Assembly: GCA_016899975.1 (NCBI GenBank)
Contig: JACJJN010000014.1
Span: forward strand, 26,722 to 90,721
DNA: 64,000 bases
Reading direction: 5' to 3'
From: Lacrimispora saccharolytica
Lineage (GTDB): Bacteria; Bacillota; Clostridia; Lachnospirales; Lachnospiraceae
This document shows, in pieces, positions 24,299 to 33,328 of this stretch; position 1 is the first letter of the stretch; each line of letters starts with the position of its first letter. The notes under the pieces are model-generated. The model did not search any database and was not told where the DNA came from. It saw nothing but the letters and a program-made list of their open reading frames with translations. Position numbers and translations under genes: made by a program.

Positions 24299-24859
24299 TT
24301 ATTTCCCGTGCTTTTCCAGATAATCTTTACGTCCGATTTCGTACAGGTTGTTTCCCTCGCTGTCGATGATGACAACCAGCGGCATTTCCTCTACTTCCAG
24401 GCGGCGCAGTGCCTCGGCTCCCAGATCCTCATAGGCGATCAGTTCCGCTTTCTTGATGCACTTCGCCAGCAGCGCTCCGGCTCCGCCGATCGCGCCGAAA
24501 TATACGCCATGATATTTTTTCATCGCGTCGACAACTTCCGGAAGGCGCGCGCCTTTTCCGATCATTCCTCTCGCGCCTACGGACATCATGGTAGGCGCAT
24601 AGGCATCCATTCTTCCGCTGGTGGTCGGGCCTGCGGAACCGATGACCTGACCCGGTTTTGCAGGCGTTGGTCCTACGTAGTAGATCGTCGCATCGGTGGG
24701 ATCAAACGGAAGCTCCTCCCCTCTTGCCAGAGCTTCACACATACGCTTGTGTCCCGCATCACGGGAGGTATAGATCGTACCGGTCAGATATACGGTATCT
24801 CCTGCATGAAGTGTCTTTGCAAGTTCTTCTGTCAATGGAAGCTGAATATGTTTTTCCAT
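24299..24859 (-). CDS. fumB: Fumarate hydratase, class I, beta subunit
   Basis: Swivelling C-terminal domain of the iron-sulfur fumarase, as a separate 186-residue subunit. Landmarks: LPLTEELAKTLHAGDTVYLTGTIYTSRDAGHKR, IYYVGPTPAKPGQVIGSAGPTTSGRMD, the segment MIGKG and FGAIGGAGALLAK. Its ATG starts directly after the alpha subunit stop codon, with CGGAGGTGATTTAA as ribosome site inside the alpha gene. With the alpha subunit it interconverts malate and fumarate; L(+)-tartrate dehydratase is the related alternative, but the fumarate reductase and malate dehydrogenase genes in the operon favour fumarase. Oxygen sensitive. Confidence 0.95.
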   Translation of the reverse strand: MEKHIQLPLTEELAKTLHAGDTVYLTGTIYTSRDAGHKRMCEALARGEELPFDPTDATIYYVGPTPAKPGQVIGSAGPTTSGRMDAYAPTMMSVGARGMIGKGARLPEVVDAMKKYHGVYFGAIGGAGALLAKCIKKAELIAYEDLGAEALRRLEVEEMPLVVIIDSEGNNLYEIGRKDYLEKHGK

Positions 24860-25702
24860 TTAAATCACCTCCGTTTTGTGGCGGGTCACATGGCAGTTGA
24901 TGTTGACTGCACATGGCATGCCTGCAATATGAGTCGGCAGTGTTTCAATGTTCAGACCGATTGCTGTGGTCTTTCCGCCAAAGCCCTGCGGTCCGATGCC
25001 AAGCTGGTTGATCTTTTCCAGCATTTCCTTCTCCAGGTCCGCATAGAACGGATCCGGATTGGAGGAATCGATCGGGCGCATCAATGCTTTCTTTGCAAGC
25101 AGCGCGCACTTATCGAAGGTTCCGCCGATTCCGACGCCGACAACCATCGGCGGGCACGGATTCGGTCCTGCGGTCTCCACAACCTCCAGGATGAAATCCT
25201 TGATTCCCTGAAGTCCCGCAGACGGCTTGAACATCCGGATCATACTCATATTTTCGCTTCCGAAGCCTTTCGGTCCCACAGTCACTTTGATCTGATCACC
25301 CGGAACGATCTCGGTGTAGAGCATTGCCGGAGTATTGTCTCCGGTATTTCCTCTGCGCACCGGATCTTTTACAACCGATTTTCTCAGGTATCCTTTGTCG
25401 TATCCTCTGCGGACACCCTCGTTGACCGCCTCGGTCAGATCGCCGCCGGCAATGTGCACATCCTGGCCGATTTCCAGAAAGACACATGCCATTCCCGTAT
25501 CCTGGCAGATGGGCACGGCTTCCGCGTCCGCGATCTCATAGTTCTCAATGATATTATCGAGCACACCCTGCGCGATCTCGCCGTCCTCGCAGGCACGGCA
25601 GTTTTTGATCGCACATTTCACATCTTCCGGAAGATAGTAGTTGGCTTCGATACACAGCTTTTCGACTACTTCTGTAATCTGGCTTGCCTGAATCTCACGC
25701 AT
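24860..25702 (-). CDS. fumA: Fumarate hydratase, class I, alpha subunit
   Basis: Catalytic 4Fe-4S subunit, 280 residues. The cluster cysteines are visible in [28 protein letters not shown] and [14 protein letters not shown]. Other landmarks: [21 protein letters not shown] and [16 protein letters not shown] at 25702 follows GGCAGGAGAGAGAA and gives the standard [13 protein letters not shown] start; the open frame to 25822 overlaps the flavoprotein gene and is not used. Gap to frdA is 31 bases. Dehydrates malate to supply fumarate to the reductase encoded immediately upstream. Confidence 0.96.
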   Translation of the reverse strand: MREIQASQITEVVEKLCIEANYYLPEDVKCAIKNCRACEDGEIAQGVLDNIIENYEIADAEAVPICQDTGMACVFLEIGQDVHIAGGDLTEAVNEGVRRGYDKGYLRKSVVKDPVRRGNTGDNTPAMLYTEIVPGDQIKVTVGPKGFGSENMSMIRMFKPSAGLQGIKDFILEVVETAGPNPCPPMVVGVGIGGTFDKCALLAKKALMRPIDSSNPDPFYADLEKEMLEKINQLGIGPQGFGGKTTAIGLNIETLPTHIAGMPCAVNINCHVTRHKTEVI

Positions 25703-25733
25703 TTCTCTCTCCTGCCTTTCCTCTGTTTTTTTA

Positions 25734-27338
25734 TTATAAATGTCTCTTTCCGGCATAATCCGGCAGAAGCTGCGGAGATACCATACCGGTGTCCAGACCC
25801 GCTTCCTCCAGAGTTTTTGCATATTCTTTCACATGATCCAGGTTCATGGTTCCGAGGGTCACGTCTTTGGCTTTTGCCGCAGCCGCTTTTCCGGCGTCAC
25901 GTCCGAACACAATGACGTCCAGCAGAGAGTTGCCCATCAGACGGTTTCTGCCGTGGATTCCTCCTACAGCCTCGCCTGCTACCAGCAGGTTGCTCACCGC
26001 GTTGGTGAAACCTTCTCCGTTGATTTCCAGACCGCCGTTCTGATAATGCAGTGTCGGATATACCAGGATCGGCTCTTTTCTCATATCAATGCCGTAGTTC
26101 ATGAACATACGCAGCATTGCCGGGATTCGTTTCTCGATGGTTCCTTCTCCGTGGATCATCTCGATCATCGGGGTATCCAGCCATACGGCTTTGCCCTGAG
26201 GGGTCTCCACGCCTTTTTCACGGTCGGAGCACTCACGGATGATGCTTGCCGCAGATACGTCACGGGTCTCCAGCGGATGCATGAACGCCTCGCCATCCAC
26301 ATTGACCAGCATAGCACCCAGAGAACGTACTTTCTCCGTTACCAGCGCGCCGAAGATCTGAGACGGGTATGCTGCTCCGGTCGGATGATACTGGATTGTA
26401 TCCTGATACAGCAGAGGAGCTCCCACACGATATCCGAGCACCAGTCCGTCCGCTGTCGCGCCGTAGTGGTTGGAAGTCGGGAAGTTGTTGTAATGCAGAC
26501 GTCCTGCACCTCCGGTGGCGATGATGACGGTCTTTGCTCTCGCTACCAGATATTCATCGGTCTCCATGTTCAGCAGAACCGCTCCTGCCACCTGCCCCTT
26601 GTCGTCTTTGATCAGCTCTACCGCAGAAGTGAACTCTACCACCGGAATTCCGCGGTTGATCACTTCGTCACGCAGAGTACGCATAATCTCCGCTCCGGAA
26701 TAATCGCGGCACGCATGCATACGTTTGCGGGAAGTTCCGCCGCCGTGTGTTGTGATCATATTTCCCTCGGCATCTTTGTCAAACATAACGCCCAGATTTT
26801 CCAGCCAGTGGATCGCATCCGGCGCTTCCATAACCAGCTTTTTCAGCAGCTCCGGACGTGCGGCAAAATGTCCGCCTCCGAAAGCATCCAGATAATGCTG
26901 TGCCGGAGAATCGTTTTCCTTGTCCGCTGCCTGGATTCCGCCCTCTGCCATCATGGTGTTGGCATCACCGATACGCAGTTTGGTAACGATCATCACGTTT
27001 GCGCCTGCTTCATGTGCCTCGATGGCTGCGGAAGAACCGGCGCCGCCGGCTCCGATGACCAGAACATCCACATCGTAATCGATCTTGTTCAGATCGATCC
27101 GCTCATTGAGGATACGGCTGTTGGATTCCAGCAGACGACCAAGCTCTGTCGGCACTTTCTCCCCTTTGTTCGGGCCTACTTTCAGAGTGACAAATCCATC
27201 CTCTTTGTAATCCGGATGGTACGCCGCAAGAAGGGTGTCTTTTTCCTCTGCTGTCATTCTTCTCGGCTCAGCAGCCATTCTCGCCGCTCTTGTGGCTTCT
27301 ACCTTTTTGATAGATTCCTGCATTTTGGCTGTATACAT
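25734..27338 (-). CDS. Soluble fumarate reductase flavoprotein subunit (TfrA/FrdA-like)
   Basis: 534-residue FAD enzyme of the succinate dehydrogenase/fumarate reductase family. After an 85-residue helical N-terminal extension comes the FAD loop VLVIGAGGAGSSAAIEAHEAG (Gly96-Gly101). Substrate residues are in QYHPTG, TRDVSAASIIRE and LHYQNGGLEING, and the C-terminal FAD motif is GEAVGGIHGRNRLMGNSLLD. At the position of the covalent-FAD histidine (SHTVAAEGG in E. coli FrdA) it has ANTMMAEGG with Asn127, so FAD should be non-covalent, as in soluble thiol:fumarate reductase and L-aspartate oxidase. No membrane anchor gene is nearby. Neighbours indicate fumarate to succinate in the cytoplasm. Confidence 0.9.
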   Translation of the reverse strand: MYTAKMQESIKKVEATRAARMAAEPRRMTAEEKDTLLAAYHPDYKEDGFVTLKVGPNKGEKVPTELGRLLESNSRILNERIDLNKIDYDVDVLVIGAGGAGSSAAIEAHEAGANVMIVTKLRIGDANTMMAEGGIQAADKENDSPAQHYLDAFGGGHFAARPELLKKLVMEAPDAIHWLENLGVMFDKDAEGNMITTHGGGTSRKRMHACRDYSGAEIMRTLRDEVINRGIPVVEFTSAVELIKDDKGQVAGAVLLNMETDEYLVARAKTVIIATGGAGRLHYNNFPTSNHYGATADGLVLGYRVGAPLLYQDTIQYHPTGAAYPSQIFGALVTEKVRSLGAMLVNVDGEAFMHPLETRDVSAASIIRECSDREKGVETPQGKAVWLDTPMIEMIHGEGTIEKRIPAMLRMFMNYGIDMRKEPILVYPTLHYQNGGLEINGEGFTNAVSNLLVAGEAVGGIHGRNRLMGNSLLDVIVFGRDAGKAAAAKAKDVTLGTMNLDHVKEYAKTLEEAGLDTGMVSPQLLPDYAGKRHL

Positions 27339-27353
27339 GTCCTGCTCCCCTCC

Positions 27354-28028
27354 TTATTTCTCAATCTCACGGTTGTTGTAAAGTTCCTGCATCTCTTCGA
27401 TCGGTTTCTGCATTACCTGCTCGATCAGATCATCGAATTTTCCTTCGTTGATCTCATCCACACGGTTCTGAAGATGCTCACATTTCGGTGCGATGTATTT
27501 TCCGGTCAGACGTCTTGCCAGTTCTCCGACCATCGGGTGGGAGATGCCTGCCGGACAGCGGGAAGCACAGATTCCGCAGCCGATGCAGTCAAAGGATTCC
27601 TCTGCACACGCCTCGAAGTCGCCTCTCTGCGCATATGCGATGTACTGCATAACATTCAGGTTCTGCGGACATCCCTTGGTACATGCGTTGCATCCGATAC
27701 AGCTGTAGATTTCCGGATACAGGTCCATCATCACGCGCTGTTCCGCACGGATCTCTTCCATATTGTAAGTTCTTTTATCGATCGGATAAAACGGAAGGCT
27801 GGCAATGTACATGCCGTCTTCCACCTGAGTCTGACATGCCAGACAGGTTTTCAGTTCATTTTTTCCCTTGATCCTGTAAATAGTCGCACAGGCGCCGCAG
27901 AATCCGTGACGGCAGCCGCAGCCGCGCTTTAACTGGTAACCGGCATATTCCATGGCAGTCATAATCGTCAGGTCTCCGGGTACGGAATACTTCTTGCCGA
28001 AGATAAAAATATTTACCATTTCCTGCAT
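27354..28028 (-). CDS. Fumarate reductase iron-sulfur subunit (TfrB N-terminal half-like)
   Basis: 224 residues. The N-terminal domain (to about 90) has the 2Fe-2S pattern CGCRHGFCGAC..CLAC of the SdhB/FrdB/TfrB family. The C-terminal domain has two full CxxCxxCxxxCP sites, SCIGCNACTKGCP and DCIGCGICASRCP, so it should carry two 4Fe-4S clusters and no 3Fe-4S cluster. Methanogen TfrB is about twice as long because HdrB-like CCG domains are fused to its end; here they are missing and HdrB is encoded separately upstream. Gaps are 15 bases to the flavoprotein gene and 16 to flxA. It is the expected electron link between Hdr/Flx and the flavoprotein. Confidence 0.88.
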   Translation of the reverse strand: MQEMVNIFIFGKKYSVPGDLTIMTAMEYAGYQLKRGCGCRHGFCGACATIYRIKGKNELKTCLACQTQVEDGMYIASLPFYPIDKRTYNMEEIRAEQRVMMDLYPEIYSCIGCNACTKGCPQNLNVMQYIAYAQRGDFEACAEESFDCIGCGICASRCPAGISHPMVGELARRLTGKYIAPKCEHLQNRVDEINEGKFDDLIEQVMQKPIEEMQELYNNREIEK

Positions 28029-28044
28029 TTTCTATATCCTCCAA

Positions 28045-28893
28045 TTAATATTCGTTCGGTAACTCATCGATTTCATCACAGCGGAACACAGGGCCGTCTT
28101 TGCAGACATACTTGCTTCCGATGTTGCAGCGGCCGCATTTTCCGACTCCGCATTTCATCCGGAGCTCCAAAGTGGTGTACACCTGAGTCTTGTCAAATCC
28201 CACTTCCTGGAGTCCCTGCAGCGTGAATTTGATCATGATCGGAGGTCCGCAGATCAGCGCCACCTTGTCTGTGGACATATTCAGTTCCTTCACATAGTTC
28301 GGAACAAAGCCCACATGACCGTCCCATCCTTCCTGTTCCCGGTCGATGGTCAGATGCACATTGACATCCTTCGCATTCATCCATTTTTCCCGGATCTCCT
28401 TCAGCTGTACCAGATCATCCGCGGAACGTGAGCCATACACAATGTCTACGGTTCCGTAATTCTCACGGTTGTCCAGCACGTAGTTGATCACGGAGCGCAG
28501 CGGTGCAAGACCGATACCGCCGGCGATAAACAGCAGGTTCTGTCCTTTCAGGACGGTTTCCACAGGGAAATGATTTCCATAAGGTCCGCGGACCAGGATC
28601 TCGTCGCCTACCTCCATGTTGTGCAGGTAAGTAGTCAGGACACCGCATTCCTTGATGGAAAATTCCTGATATTCTTTGTTGGTCGGGGAGGAGGTGATGG
28701 AGAACATACCCTCTCCGACACCCGGGACACAGAGCATTCCGCACTGTCCCGGCATATGATCAAAAAGCTTTGTGCCGTCCGGCTTCACAATACGGAAGGT
28801 TTTGACGTCCGGTGTTTCCTGACGGATATCCGTGATCACGCCAACCTGCGGCAGCAGCACATTTTTCTTCTCTTCGCTTCCACAATTACACAT
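28045..28893 (-). CDS. flxA: FlxA-type NAD(P)H:acceptor FAD/2Fe-2S subunit (AsrB/HydG-like)
   Basis: 282 residues of the ferredoxin-NADP reductase fold. FAD-binding barrel to about residue 105 with MFSITSSPT, nucleotide domain with FIAGGIGLAPLRSVINY and YGSRSADDLVQLKE, CGPPIMI, and a C-terminal 2Fe-2S site MKCGVGKCGRCNIG..C. The same architecture is found in AsrB, sulfhydrogenase gamma and FlxA of HdrABC-FlxABCD complexes, where it oxidises NADH. ATG at 28893 (MCNCGSEEK) shares one base with the flxB stop codon; the open frame to 28950 is not used. This is the only subunit in the operon able to take electrons from NAD(P)H. Confidence 0.88.
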   Translation of the reverse strand: MCNCGSEEKKNVLLPQVGVITDIRQETPDVKTFRIVKPDGTKLFDHMPGQCGMLCVPGVGEGMFSITSSPTNKEYQEFSIKECGVLTTYLHNMEVGDEILVRGPYGNHFPVETVLKGQNLLFIAGGIGLAPLRSVINYVLDNRENYGTVDIVYGSRSADDLVQLKEIREKWMNAKDVNVHLTIDREQEGWDGHVGFVPNYVKELNMSTDKVALICGPPIMIKFTLQGLQEVGFDKTQVYTTLELRMKCGVGKCGRCNIGSKYVCKDGPVFRCDEIDELPNEY

Positions 28894-29924
28894 TACTTTG
28901 AGCCTCCCATACGTTTGATCACCTTGACGATGTTCAGTCCCTGCGGACATTTCTCCACACAGCGGCCGCAGCCTACGCAGGAATACATTCCGTCATTGTT
29001 TGCCGGATAATAAACCAGCTTGTGCATGAAACGCTGACGGAATCTCTGCATCTGTGTGGTACGGTTGTTTCCGTGAGCCATCAGGGTAAAGTCCGAATAC
29101 ATGCAGGAATCCCAGCAGCGGTATCTCTGCACGCCATGTCCGGTATTGAAATCTTTGATATCATAGCACTGACAGGTCGGGCAGGAGAACGTACAGGTTC
29201 CGCAGGCAAGACAGGCGTCAGAAAGCTCTTTCCAGCGCGGATCGTCAAATTTATCCTGTGTGGCGTTTCCATCCCAGCCTTCCAGAGACAGATGGCTGTA
29301 CGGCAGCTTCTCAATGATCGTGCGGATGGCTTCCTGTTCTGCGGAAACCTTCGCTCCGTCTTCATCTGCGGCCGGTTCCAGATGTTCTTTTACCAGTTCC
29401 AGGAATTTCTCTCCCTTTTCCGTTCTTGCCTCCATGCAGTAAAGATCATCCACCGCCCACATTGCCACATCGCCTTCCGGCGCTGCCGCGTCGATGTCAA
29501 AGACTTTACAGAAACAGGATTCCTCCGGTTCATGGCAGGCGAGGGAAACTACGATGCCGTGTTCTCTTCTGGCTGCATAATAGGTATCCACAGGATCCGC
29601 CAGGAATACACGGTCCAGCACCTCAAAGCCGCGAACGTCACAGGGACGCACGCCGAAGATCACAAAATCCTGGTTCACCAGTTCCTGAGGAGTGATATTG
29701 ATCTTCTTTGCATCCTTATAGCAGGAGTACAGGATCTCACTCTGCGGAAAAAACGCATCCTTCGGGGATTTCACAGTCTTTAAGGTCTCCAGATCGACCT
29801 TGGCATCCTCTGTCCAGATGCCGAAATTTGTCTTTCCGTTGTTGTCCACCGGCAGATACAGGTCCATGTTCCTGCTTACGGTCTCAAGCAGAGCGGAAAG
29901 CTGTTCTTTTCTTATCTTATACAT
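28893..29924 (-). CDS. flxB: FlxB-type 4Fe-4S protein (AsrA/sulfhydrogenase beta-like)
   Basis: 343 residues. Two ferredoxin-type sites, ACLACGTCTFSCPTCQC (near residue 235) and YSCVGCGRCVEKCPQG (near residue 320), preceded by a domain with VIFGVRPCDVRGFEVLDRVF and ACHEPEESCFC as seen in AsrA and hydrogenase beta subunits. It passes electrons between the NADH subunit (FlxA) and the other Flx/Hdr iron-sulfur proteins. Starts three bases after flxC ends, with AAGGGGTTAAGGG upstream. Confidence 0.88.
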   Translation of the reverse strand: MYKIRKEQLSALLETVSRNMDLYLPVDNNGKTNFGIWTEDAKVDLETLKTVKSPKDAFFPQSEILYSCYKDAKKINITPQELVNQDFVIFGVRPCDVRGFEVLDRVFLADPVDTYYAARREHGIVVSLACHEPEESCFCKVFDIDAAAPEGDVAMWAVDDLYCMEARTEKGEKFLELVKEHLEPAADEDGAKVSAEQEAIRTIIEKLPYSHLSLEGWDGNATQDKFDDPRWKELSDACLACGTCTFSCPTCQCYDIKDFNTGHGVQRYRCWDSCMYSDFTLMAHGNNRTTQMQRFRQRFMHKLVYYPANNDGMYSCVGCGRCVEKCPQGLNIVKVIKRMGGSK

Positions 29925-29927
29925 CCC

Positions 29928-30896
29928 TTAACCCCTTTCCTGAACGATCGAAGGTTCAACGTCTTCTGTGGTGAAGTTGGTCAGCGGCGCACGGCTGTCG
30001 ATGTCCTCGCCCGCCTGATATTCACCGTAAAATTCATTGATGTCCTTGATAAACTTCCGGTTCAGCAGATGCAGAGGGATATGTTCCGGACATACACGGG
30101 AACATTCGCCGCAGTCCGTACACCGTCCTGCCACATGGAAGGCACGGATGATATGGAACATCTGCTCCTCAAAGGTATCGCTGTTTGCCTTCTGTGCCGT
30201 ATCGTAACGGTCGTTGTCAAACACGCACTTGATGCAGCTGCAGGCCGGGCAGACATTGCGGCAGGCATTGCAGCGGATACAGCGGGAAAGCTCGTTCTGC
30301 CAGAAAGCAAAACGCTCCTTCGGATCCATCGCCTCAATCTTTTCCACCATTGAGAATCTTCCGTCTTTTGCCGGTTTTTCCTCGTCTGCGTTGGAAGCAA
30401 GCTCGTCATATACCATATGGCGGCCGCCCTTGCAGGCTTTGCAGCGCTCCAGGATCACGTCCTCACGGGCAAACTCTTTGTCTCCGTAGATAGCAGTTAC
30501 CTTTACGGTATCGCCGTCCTCGGTGATCTCCTGGATACCCTTTGCGCCTTTTTCCTTCATCACATCCACGTCCAGGCTTCCGTTGCAGCCGACGCCGATG
30601 ATATAAGCCTTTTCCCGGTCCACCCGGTGTTCTTTCACAAGCTGATTGAAGCTGTAGGTATCGCAGGGTTTCAGGAACACCAGGGTCTTTCCTTCCAGCT
30701 TGCTCAGGTTGATCATATATTTGCTCAGGTTTGCCCCGCAGAATCCATCGTAGACAAATTCAGAAAGGCTGTCCTCGCTTTCGAACAGCGCCGGTTCCGG
30801 ATTGAAGGACATATCGCCCTTTCTCCAGCCCATCACGCGGACTACGGTGCCGTCGCTGAGCAGCTCTTTCGCGCGTCTGATCAATTCTTCTTGCAT
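29928..30896 (-). CDS. flxC: FlxC-type 4Fe-4S protein (FrhB/FdhB-like)
   Basis: 322 residues. The N-terminal domain resembles coenzyme F420 hydrogenase beta/FdhB proteins (GFCGANLSKYM, FLKPCDTYSFNQL, VGCNGSLD, ERCKACKGG), and the C-terminal half has two 4Fe-4S sites, RCIRCNACRNVCPACSC and RCTDCGECSRVCPEH. No F420 genes are expected in this kind of organism, so the domain is taken as an iron-sulfur relay. Its ATG lies 16 bases inside the end of flxD, indicating translational coupling. Confidence 0.83.
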   Translation of the reverse strand: MQEELIRRAKELLSDGTVVRVMGWRKGDMSFNPEPALFESEDSLSEFVYDGFCGANLSKYMINLSKLEGKTLVFLKPCDTYSFNQLVKEHRVDREKAYIIGVGCNGSLDVDVMKEKGAKGIQEITEDGDTVKVTAIYGDKEFAREDVILERCKACKGGRHMVYDELASNADEEKPAKDGRFSMVEKIEAMDPKERFAFWQNELSRCIRCNACRNVCPACSCIKCVFDNDRYDTAQKANSDTFEEQMFHIIRAFHVAGRCTDCGECSRVCPEHIPLHLLNRKFIKDINEFYGEYQAGEDIDSRAPLTNFTTEDVEPSIVQERG

Positions 30897-31336
30897 CGTA
30901 AATCCTCCAATCTGACATTTTCGCCAAGGCTGTGAATCTTCTCCACAAATTCATTCATCGTCTGGGAGAACTTCACGCCCTCCGCCGCGGATACCCACTC
31001 CACACGGGTACGTCCGTTTTCCACACCCAGATAATCCAGCATGGAAAACAGCAGCGTCATACGGCGTCTCGCATAGTAATTTCCTGTAGAATAATGGCAG
31101 TCTCCCGGATGGCATCCGCACATGATCACGCCGTCCGCCCCTTTCTGGAACGCACGCAGGATAAACAGCGGATTGACACGGCAGGAGCATGGCACGCGGA
31201 TGATCTTGACATCCGCCGGATAAGCCAGACGGCTGGAACCAGCCAGGTCTGCGCCTGCATAGGAGCACCAGTTACAGCAGAAAGCCACGATCAGCGGCTT
31301 GAATTCTTTCTTTTCGTTGTTTGCTTCTATCGACAT
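30881..31336 (-). CDS. flxD: FlxD/MvhD-type 2Fe-2S electron-transfer subunit
   Basis: 151 residues matching the methyl-viologen-reducing hydrogenase delta family. Cysteine motifs: CCNWCSYAGAD, VPCSCRV, and CGCHPGDCHY, which hold the 2Fe-2S cluster. In MvhADG-HdrABC and Flx-Hdr complexes this subunit docks on HdrA and delivers electrons to the bifurcating FAD. ATG at 31336 (MSIEANNEK) lies 10 bases inside the end of hdrA, with GGAGGTAGATGCAAT upstream; the longer frame to 31435 is not used. Confidence 0.92.
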   Translation of the reverse strand: MSIEANNEKKEFKPLIVAFCCNWCSYAGADLAGSSRLAYPADVKIIRVPCSCRVNPLFILRAFQKGADGVIMCGCHPGDCHYSTGNYYARRRMTLLFSMLDYLGVENGRTRVEWVSAAEGVKFSQTMNEFVEKIHSLGENVRLEDLRCKKN

Positions 31337-33315
31337 ATTGCATCTACCTCCGCGAGAATTTGTCGGTTGGAGAATCCTTTCAGATCCATCGCTCCGGACG
31401 GGCAGGCTACGGTACATGCACCGCATCCCTGACACAGCGCGCTGTTGACTACCGCTACGCGGCGGTTTTCACGAACACCGCCGTCCATCACCTGCTGCTC
31501 CTCATAAGAGATCGCACCGTAAGGACATACCTTCTCACAGGCGGAACAGCCGTTACAGAAGAGCGGATTGGACTGAGCGGTACATGGGTTCGTCACCAGC
31601 TTGTCTTTTGCAAGGAGTCCGACAACCTTGATCGCTGCAGCACCCGCCTGGGCTACTGTCTCCGGAATATCCTTCGGTCCCTGGCAGACACCGGACAGGA
31701 AGATACCTGCAGTCGGAGATTCCACCGGACGAAGCTTCGGATGGGCTTCGGTCAGGAAGTTATTGTTGTCGATGCTTGCGGTCAGCATGGTTGCAATCTT
31801 ACGTACATCCTTGTTCGGCTCGATGGCTGTGGCAAGAACCACAAGGTCAGCTTCCATTTTTATCTGGCGGTTGTCGATCAGATCCACACCCTGGACCAGA
31901 AGACGGCCGTTTTCCGCCTCGGAAACTTTTCCTACCTGTCCCTTGATGTAGTCCACATCGTACTCTTCCACCGCACGGCGGTAAAACTCATCAAAGTTCT
32001 TGCCCGGAGTACGCACATCAATATAGAAGACATGCACATCCACATCCGGGTAGTGGTCTTTCAGCAGCATCGCCTGTTTTGCTGTATACATACAGCAGAT
32101 TTTTGAACAGTAGCTCTTTCCGCGGCAGGTCACGTCACGGGAGCCGACGCACTGAATAAAGACGATATTCTTCGGATGTTCCCCATTGGAGAGACGCACC
32201 ACATTTCCTCCGGTCGGTCCTGCGGCGTTCATCAGACGCTCCAGTTCCAGAGAAGTGATGACATCCTTGCTCTGATTGTAGTAATATTCATCAAACTTAT
32301 CCAGATTGATGGTATCAAAACCGGTGGCAACAACGATCGCGCCGTACTCTCTGGTGATGATCTCATCCTTCTGTGTATAGTCAATGGCTCCGGCTGCGCA
32401 GACCTTGGAACAGATTCCGCACTTTCCGGTCTTGAATTTGATACATGCCTCCGTATCGATAACCGGCACGTTTGGCACTGCCTGGGCAAATGGAGTGTAG
32501 ATTGCGGTTCTGGTATTCAGTCCGCGGTTAAATTCATTTGGAGTCTTTTTGGACGGACACTTTTCCTGGCACAGACCGCAGCCGGTACATTTGTCCATAT
32601 CCACATATCTCGCTTTTTTGCGGATATCCACAGAGAAATCACCGACAAAACCGGATACTTTCTCCACTTCACTGTATGTAAAGATATTGATCTTCTCGTG
32701 AGCGTTGACTTCTCCCATCTTCGGAGTCAGAATACAGGAAGAACAGTCCAGCGTCGGGAAGGTCTTATCCAGCTGGGACATTCTTCCGCCGATACTCGGA
32801 GTCTTCTCAACGATATCCACCTCGTAGCCTGCGTCTGCGATGTCCAGCGCGGTCTGGATTCCGGCGATTCCTCCGCCGATGACCAGAGCACGTTTCACAA
32901 CACGGCTCTCACCCGGCTGCAGCGGCGCGTTCAGCATAACCTTTGCGATGGCTGCTCTTGCCAGGATCACTGCTTTTTCAGTTCCCTCTTCCACATCTTT
33001 GTGGATCCAGGAACACTGCTCACGGATGTTGGCGATCTCCACCAGATACGGGTTCAGTCCCGCTTTTTCCGCCGCCTTACGGAAAGTTCCCTCGTGCATA
33101 CGCGGGGAACAGGAACAGATCACGATTCCTGTCAGATGCTCGCTCTTCACAGCATCTGCGATTTTCTGCTGTCCGGCTTCGGAACACATGTACTGGTAAT
33201 CCTCCGCGTACACGACACCCGGTTCTTTTCTCACGGCTTCCACGACCCGTTTCACATCTACCGTGCCCGCGATATTTGTTCCGCAATGACAGACAAATAC
33301 TCCTATTCTTTGCAC
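31327..33315 (-). CDS. hdrA: HdrA-type flavin-based electron bifurcation subunit
   Basis: 662 residues. N-terminal HdrA domain RIGVFVCHCGTNIAG, FAD domain RALVIGGGIAGIQTALDIADAGYEVDIVEK (thioredoxin-reductase type; VIGGGIAGIQTA as core), then FPTLDCSSCILTPKM, internal 4Fe-4S sites KCTGCGLCQEKCP and KCGICSKVCAAGAI, QCVGSRD, and two C-terminal ferredoxin sites NGCSACEKVCPYGAI and CQGCGACTVACPSGAM. This is the FAD enzyme that splits an electron pair between a high-potential and a low-potential acceptor. The start is GTG at 33315, after AAGGAGAGAAAGAAA, 13 bases past hdrC; an ATG-initiated longer frame would overlap hdrC and lacks a ribosome site. Confidence 0.92.
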   Translation of the reverse strand: MQRIGVFVCHCGTNIAGTVDVKRVVEAVRKEPGVVYAEDYQYMCSEAGQQKIADAVKSEHLTGIVICSCSPRMHEGTFRKAAEKAGLNPYLVEIANIREQCSWIHKDVEEGTEKAVILARAAIAKVMLNAPLQPGESRVVKRALVIGGGIAGIQTALDIADAGYEVDIVEKTPSIGGRMSQLDKTFPTLDCSSCILTPKMGEVNAHEKINIFTYSEVEKVSGFVGDFSVDIRKKARYVDMDKCTGCGLCQEKCPSKKTPNEFNRGLNTRTAIYTPFAQAVPNVPVIDTEACIKFKTGKCGICSKVCAAGAIDYTQKDEIITREYGAIVVATGFDTINLDKFDEYYYNQSKDVITSLELERLMNAAGPTGGNVVRLSNGEHPKNIVFIQCVGSRDVTCRGKSYCSKICCMYTAKQAMLLKDHYPDVDVHVFYIDVRTPGKNFDEFYRRAVEEYDVDYIKGQVGKVSEAENGRLLVQGVDLIDNRQIKMEADLVVLATAIEPNKDVRKIATMLTASIDNNNFLTEAHPKLRPVESPTAGIFLSGVCQGPKDIPETVAQAGAAAIKVVGLLAKDKLVTNPCTAQSNPLFCNGCSACEKVCPYGAISYEEQQVMDGGVRENRRVAVVNSALCQGCGACTVACPSGAMDLKGFSNRQILAEVDAICR

Positions 33316-33328
33316 TTTCTTTCTCTCC

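Noticed and set aside
25734..27338. L-aspartate oxidase (NadB)
   Set aside because: Similar non-covalent FAD fold, but nadA and nadC are absent, a 2Fe-2S/4Fe-4S partner and fumarase genes are adjacent, so fumarate reductase fits better.
25740..27932. Very long plus-strand open frame (about 730 codons)
   Set aside because: It lies antisense to the fumarate reductase genes, is rich in His, Arg, Ser and Cys, has no ribosome site and no recognisable domain; it is a shadow of the codon use on the other strand.
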